A stretch of 44,714 bases of DNA from Parasutterella excrementihominis YIT 11859 (GTDB lineage: Bacteria > Pseudomonadota > Gammaproteobacteria > Burkholderiales > Burkholderiaceae_F): NCBI RefSeq assembly GCF_000205025.1, contig NZ_GL883713.1:1-44714 (forward strand). Direction: 5' to 3'. The translations under genes and the position numbers were made by a program. Positions 41,881 to 44,714 of this stretch are shown here, piece after piece. The notes beneath the pieces were generated by a model. That model was not told where the DNA came from and did no database searches. It saw only the letters and a list, made by a program, of their open reading frames with translations. The first letter of the stretch is position 1; every line of letters starts with the position of its first letter.

Positions 41881-44250
41881 ATGACCGCTCAACAAGGAAA
41901 TAAAGAGATCTCCATTTCCGTCATTGTGCCTGTACATAATGTTGAGGCCTATTTGAACGAATGTCTTTCGAGCCTCCTCATTCAATCGCTCGAGTCGGCG
42001 GAATTTATTGTCATCGATGACGGCAGCACGGACAAAAGCGGACAAATTTGCGATGAATTTGCGTCAAAAGATTCTCGCTTCAAAGTTATTCATCTAGAAA
42101 ATAAGGGAACCCTCGCTGCCCGTAAAACAGCTTTTGCTGCTGCCAAAGGAAAATGGTGCGTCTGCCTAGACGGTGATGACAAGCTACCATTTAATCGAGT
42201 CCTTGAAATCGAGGTTGCATTAGCGAATAAATACGATGCTGATATCCTCCGTTTCGATATGGATGCTTTTGGCACCACTCCAGAAGAAATACAGGCTTAC
42301 TTCAGATTCAGAAATCCATGGTACGGGATTATCAACACACCATACGAAATCATCAACGCCGTCTTCAGCCGGGGGACCATCGGCTGGGGAATGGCGGATA
42401 AAATATATCGCACATCCATTGTTAAAAGAACGCTACCATTCGTCAATGATACCTTTCTAATCTCCGGAACAGACTGCTATCAATTCTTTCTTATTTGTTA
42501 TTTTTCGTCTACGCTCCAATCCATAAAAACCGAGCCGCTTTATAGCTATCGTATAGGGTGCGGGATTTCAACGAGTTCCCCTGATGCTAACAAAATTAAT
42601 GAGCAATCGAAAATTCTTTTAATCCCAAGCTATCTTAGTCGCTTTCTTGAGTCGGAAAAACAAGAAGAAAAATACCAAAATGTTCTAAAGAGATTGACGG
42701 AACGATTACTTGATCAAGCCGTCACACGAGTTTCACGTCTCCCTATTGCAGACAGTGCAACCGGTTTCGATTCATTATTTGTAAACACAGACCTTCGGGA
42801 CTTAGTTGTTGATTATCTAATTCAAAAATATTGGTCTTCTCCCGCCCTCTTATCCCAAAAAATCAAAGGGGCACGCTTCCTGGCGTCTCTTCCCAAAAAA
42901 ATCAGAAAAATAGGGATTTTCTATCACAGGGTTTATGATGGAGGCGTCCAACGAGTAATCTCTCTCCAAATCCCTCAATTCTTAGAAATGGGATTCAAAG
43001 TAGTTCTTTTTACAGAAGAAATAAAAGAAGAACTTGAATATAACCTTCCCTCAACGACCGAGAGAGTGATTCTACCTTCCTCTTTTAAGCATGGCCGAGG
43101 TGCAAAATTGAGGAAATATTTAAAAGAACACAATGTTGATTTACTCATCCACCACGCAGCTCATTCTAACAACTTGTTTTTTGACGGATTGATCACAAAG
43201 TCTTTAGGAATACGCTTTTGTATTACTAGCCATGAAATCTGCACCCTCTTTTTGCTTGACAAGTGCAGTCACTTATCTCAATTTCCATTTTTTTATCATA
43301 TTGCAGATGCCATGGCTGTACTAAACACAATGGACTTAAAGTTCTATTCTGCATTAGGAATCCCGACATTTTATATTCCTAATCCTATCCAATTTTTACC
43401 CTTCACTCCCAAAACAATTGAACCAAATGATGTAAAAAATCTCGTATGGATTGCTCGACTTGATCAATTTCAAAAAAATTATGTTGAAGCTTTAAAGATC
43501 TTTAAGCTAGTATGCGAAAAGATTGATGACGTGGTTTGTCACATCGTCGGACGTGGAGAAGCAGCTGATGTTGAGTACATAACTAATTACGTTAAAACCA
43601 ACGGACTAGAAAATAAAATCATTTATGAAGGTTTTACAACTAATTTGCAAAAATTTCTTTCTACCGCGGATGTCCAACTCATTACTTCGAGCTTCGAATG
43701 TTTTCCTATGAACCTGATCGAAGCAAAGCAATACGGTATCCCTGTTGTTTTGTTTGAACTTCCTTATGTTGAACTCATAAAAGATCAAAAGGGAATAATC
43801 CCGGTCCCACAGCATTCCGTTAAAGAAGCAGCAGAAGCGATTATTGAGTTACTGCGCAATGATTCTAAACGAGAGGCTTTGTCGTTAGCATCGGAACAAT
43901 CGTTAGACACATTCAAAAGAAGAGTTCCTTCTCATATACGGTCGTGGAAAGACATTATCGACAAATTAGAATTAAAAGAAATTACCCCCCCCCATAGCCG
44001 CCACGAACCCTTTGATCCTGATTGGTATAACTTTTGGCAAACAATTCTCTTTTTCCAATCAGAGAACAAACAAAATAAATCGGAGGTAATTAATTTATCA
44101 ACGTACGATAGAAAAAAAATAGAACGATACGAAAATTGCTTATCATTTCTTTTAATATTTTTTCCGCCTCAGACTCTTCGCTACAACCTTATAAAAAAAG
44201 TAGCGAGAAAGATCTACAATTTCATAAAAAAATACGTTCGTAACAAATAA
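41881..44250 (+). CDS. Two-domain glycosyltransferase (GT2 + GT4)
   Basis: A 789-residue protein with two glycosyltransferase units. Residues about 10-230 are a GT2 (GT-A) domain: ISVIVPVHNVEAYL, VIDDGSTD (46-51) and CLDGDDK. Residues about 340-690 are a GT4 (GT-B) domain: IGIFYHRVYDGGVQRVI, then NLVWIARLDQFQKN, HIVGRGEA and the SSFECFPMNLIEAKQYGIPV donor-binding block. The last ~85 residues are basic and aromatic, perhaps membrane-associated. It probably adds two sugars during capsule or O-antigen assembly, in line with the divergent wbp-type genes. AAAGGAAC precedes the ATG. A run of nine C at 43985-43993 (codons about 702-704) could slip and cut off the tail. A hairpin with a T-run follows. 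Confidence 0.88.
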   Translation: MTAQQGNKEISISVIVPVHNVEAYLNECLSSLLIQSLESAEFIVIDDGSTDKSGQICDEFASKDSRFKVIHLENKGTLAARKTAFAAAKGKWCVCLDGDDKLPFNRVLEIEVALANKYDADILRFDMDAFGTTPEEIQAYFRFRNPWYGIINTPYEIINAVFSRGTIGWGMADKIYRTSIVKRTLPFVNDTFLISGTDCYQFFLICYFSSTLQSIKTEPLYSYRIGCGISTSSPDANKINEQSKILLIPSYLSRFLESEKQEEKYQNVLKRLTERLLDQAVTRVSRLPIADSATGFDSLFVNTDLRDLVVDYLIQKYWSSPALLSQKIKGARFLASLPKKIRKIGIFYHRVYDGGVQRVISLQIPQFLEMGFKVVLFTEEIKEELEYNLPSTTERVILPSSFKHGRGAKLRKYLKEHNVDLLIHHAAHSNNLFFDGLITKSLGIRFCITSHEICTLFLLDKCSHLSQFPFFYHIADAMAVLNTMDLKFYSALGIPTFYIPNPIQFLPFTPKTIEPNDVKNLVWIARLDQFQKNYVEALKIFKLVCEKIDDVVCHIVGRGEAADVEYITNYVKTNGLENKIIYEGFTTNLQKFLSTADVQLITSSFECFPMNLIEAKQYGIPVVLFELPYVELIKDQKGIIPVPQHSVKEAAEAIIELLRNDSKREALSLASEQSLDTFKRRVPSHIRSWKDIIDKLELKEITPPHSRHEPFDPDWYNFWQTILFFQSENKQNKSEVINLSTYDRKKIERYENCLSFLLIFFPPQTLRYNLIKKVARKIYNFIKKYVRNK

Positions 44251-44255
44251 AATTT

Positions 44256-44336
44256 AGAACCTGTTAAACAACTGTCGCAGGATACGGTCTTTGAACAATA
44301 TTCTCAGTTCCGCGGAACAGGTTCTGACTTTTTTAA
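44256..44336 (+). terminator. Terminator-like inverted repeat after glycosyltransferase gene
   Basis: AGAACCTGTT at 44256-44265 and AACAGGTTCT at 44316-44325 are perfect 10-bp arms, followed by GACTTTTTTAA. The 50-base loop contains the palindrome GTTCCGCGGAAC (44307-44318), which overlaps the right arm and could form an alternative hairpin before the same T-run. The arms may instead be an insertion-sequence end. Confidence 0.5.
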
Positions 44337-44437
44337 TTAGTCTCTCGGGGCAGCGATTTAGTTCGAGAGACCGTCTAGCCTTACGAACGCCGCTTCCTTA
44401 GCCTGTATCCGTGCTAATGCTCGAGGGGATTCTCCTT

Positions 44438-44714
44438 TCACTCTCTCAAATAGTAGAAACCAAGAGTTCTGTCAGCGATACCATCAGCGATGTATTTTTC
44501 GCCTAACCACTCGTACCAATCAACGCATGGCCTTTAACTGACTATGATCGTGGACAAGTTATCGGCACGACTTTTAGTAATTTCAAAGACGAGGCTTTGC
44601 TCCTGAGCAGTTAGAGTCCCCAGACCAAAGCCATCGATTGTGAGCAGGTCCGCTTCATTAATCTTCTTTAGCGCCTCAGATTTTTTCCCGAGTTTGATAG
44701 TTGTTTTTGGGCCT
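44438..44714 (-). pseudogene. IS21-type istB (transposition helper ATPase) fragment, frameshifted
   Basis: Reading leftward from the window edge, 60 codons (44713-44534) give INEADLLTIDGFGLGTLTAQ, then a stretch ending LSTIIVS and a stop. This matches the Walker B region of IstB-like helper ATPases (LLIxDDFGL), with Gly in place of the second Asp. In another frame SQLKAMR follows, and in a third (44521-44438) DWYEWLGEKYIADGIADRTL, the next IstB block (WYxxIGEKTIADAILDRL). Two frame changes in a short distance show a dead copy. The window edge cuts off the N-terminal side. Confidence 0.75.

Overview
The window looks like a chromosomal segment of a Gram-negative, anaerobic, amino- and organic-acid-using bacterium. 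A gut Burkholderiales of the Sutterellaceae type (Sutterella/Parasutterella) fits best. This is inferred from gene content: a beta-proteobacterial porin, many LysR regulators, anaerobic Dcu transporters, several exported flavoprotein reductases, DmsAB and a TtrSR-like two-component system. No rRNA or tRNA is present to confirm it.

Layout. (1) 1-4.5 kb: an exported split-barrel (PNPOx-like) protein, a porin and an EamA exporter form a minus-strand operon, divergent from a LysR gene. (2) 4.6-11.1 kb: a Dcu C4-dicarboxylate transporter with two aspartase/fumarase-superfamily lyases (minus), divergent from a LysR gene that is followed by an EamA exporter. (3) 11.6-20.3 kb: a minus-strand operon of two EamA exporters and a LysR gene, divergent from an ArgH-like lyase, a second Dcu transporter interrupted by one in-frame TAA, an M20 metallopeptidase and a second ArgH-like lyase. 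(4) 20.6-26.1 kb: a TtrS-like kinase and FixJ-type response regulator in one operon with a Tat-exported FAD reductase, divergent from a second such reductase. The shared promoter region holds a perfect FNR box and a palindrome. (5) 26.2-31.2 kb: a decayed IS630-type transposase, an AraC regulator and dmsAB without a visible dmsC. (6) 31.7-33.5 kb: an AT-rich island with one HEPN-like orphan gene. (7) 33.7-37.2 kb: a tetraheme cytochrome c and two more exported FAD reductases, the second set behind an intrinsic terminator. (8) 37.7-44.3 kb: four genes matching the UDP-GlcNAc(3NAc)A branch (wbpB-wbpE-wbpD-wbpA order), divergent from a two-domain glycosyltransferase. (9) The right edge holds a broken IS21-type istB fragment.

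How it may work together (inference). Modules 2 and 3 repeat one design: a Dcu transporter, two fumarate-releasing lyases, an EamA exporter and a LysR regulator. That suggests import of aspartate or N-substituted aspartates, elimination to fumarate plus an amine or amino acid, and export of the product. Modules 4, 5 and 7 supply terminal reductases facing the periplasm. Aligned by eye with Shewanella fumarate reductase, all four flavoproteins lack the catalytic arginine and the second substrate-binding arginine, so they probably reduce acceptors other than fumarate. The window reads as an anaerobic respiration and dicarboxylate/amino-acid island with decayed insertion sequences between its modules.
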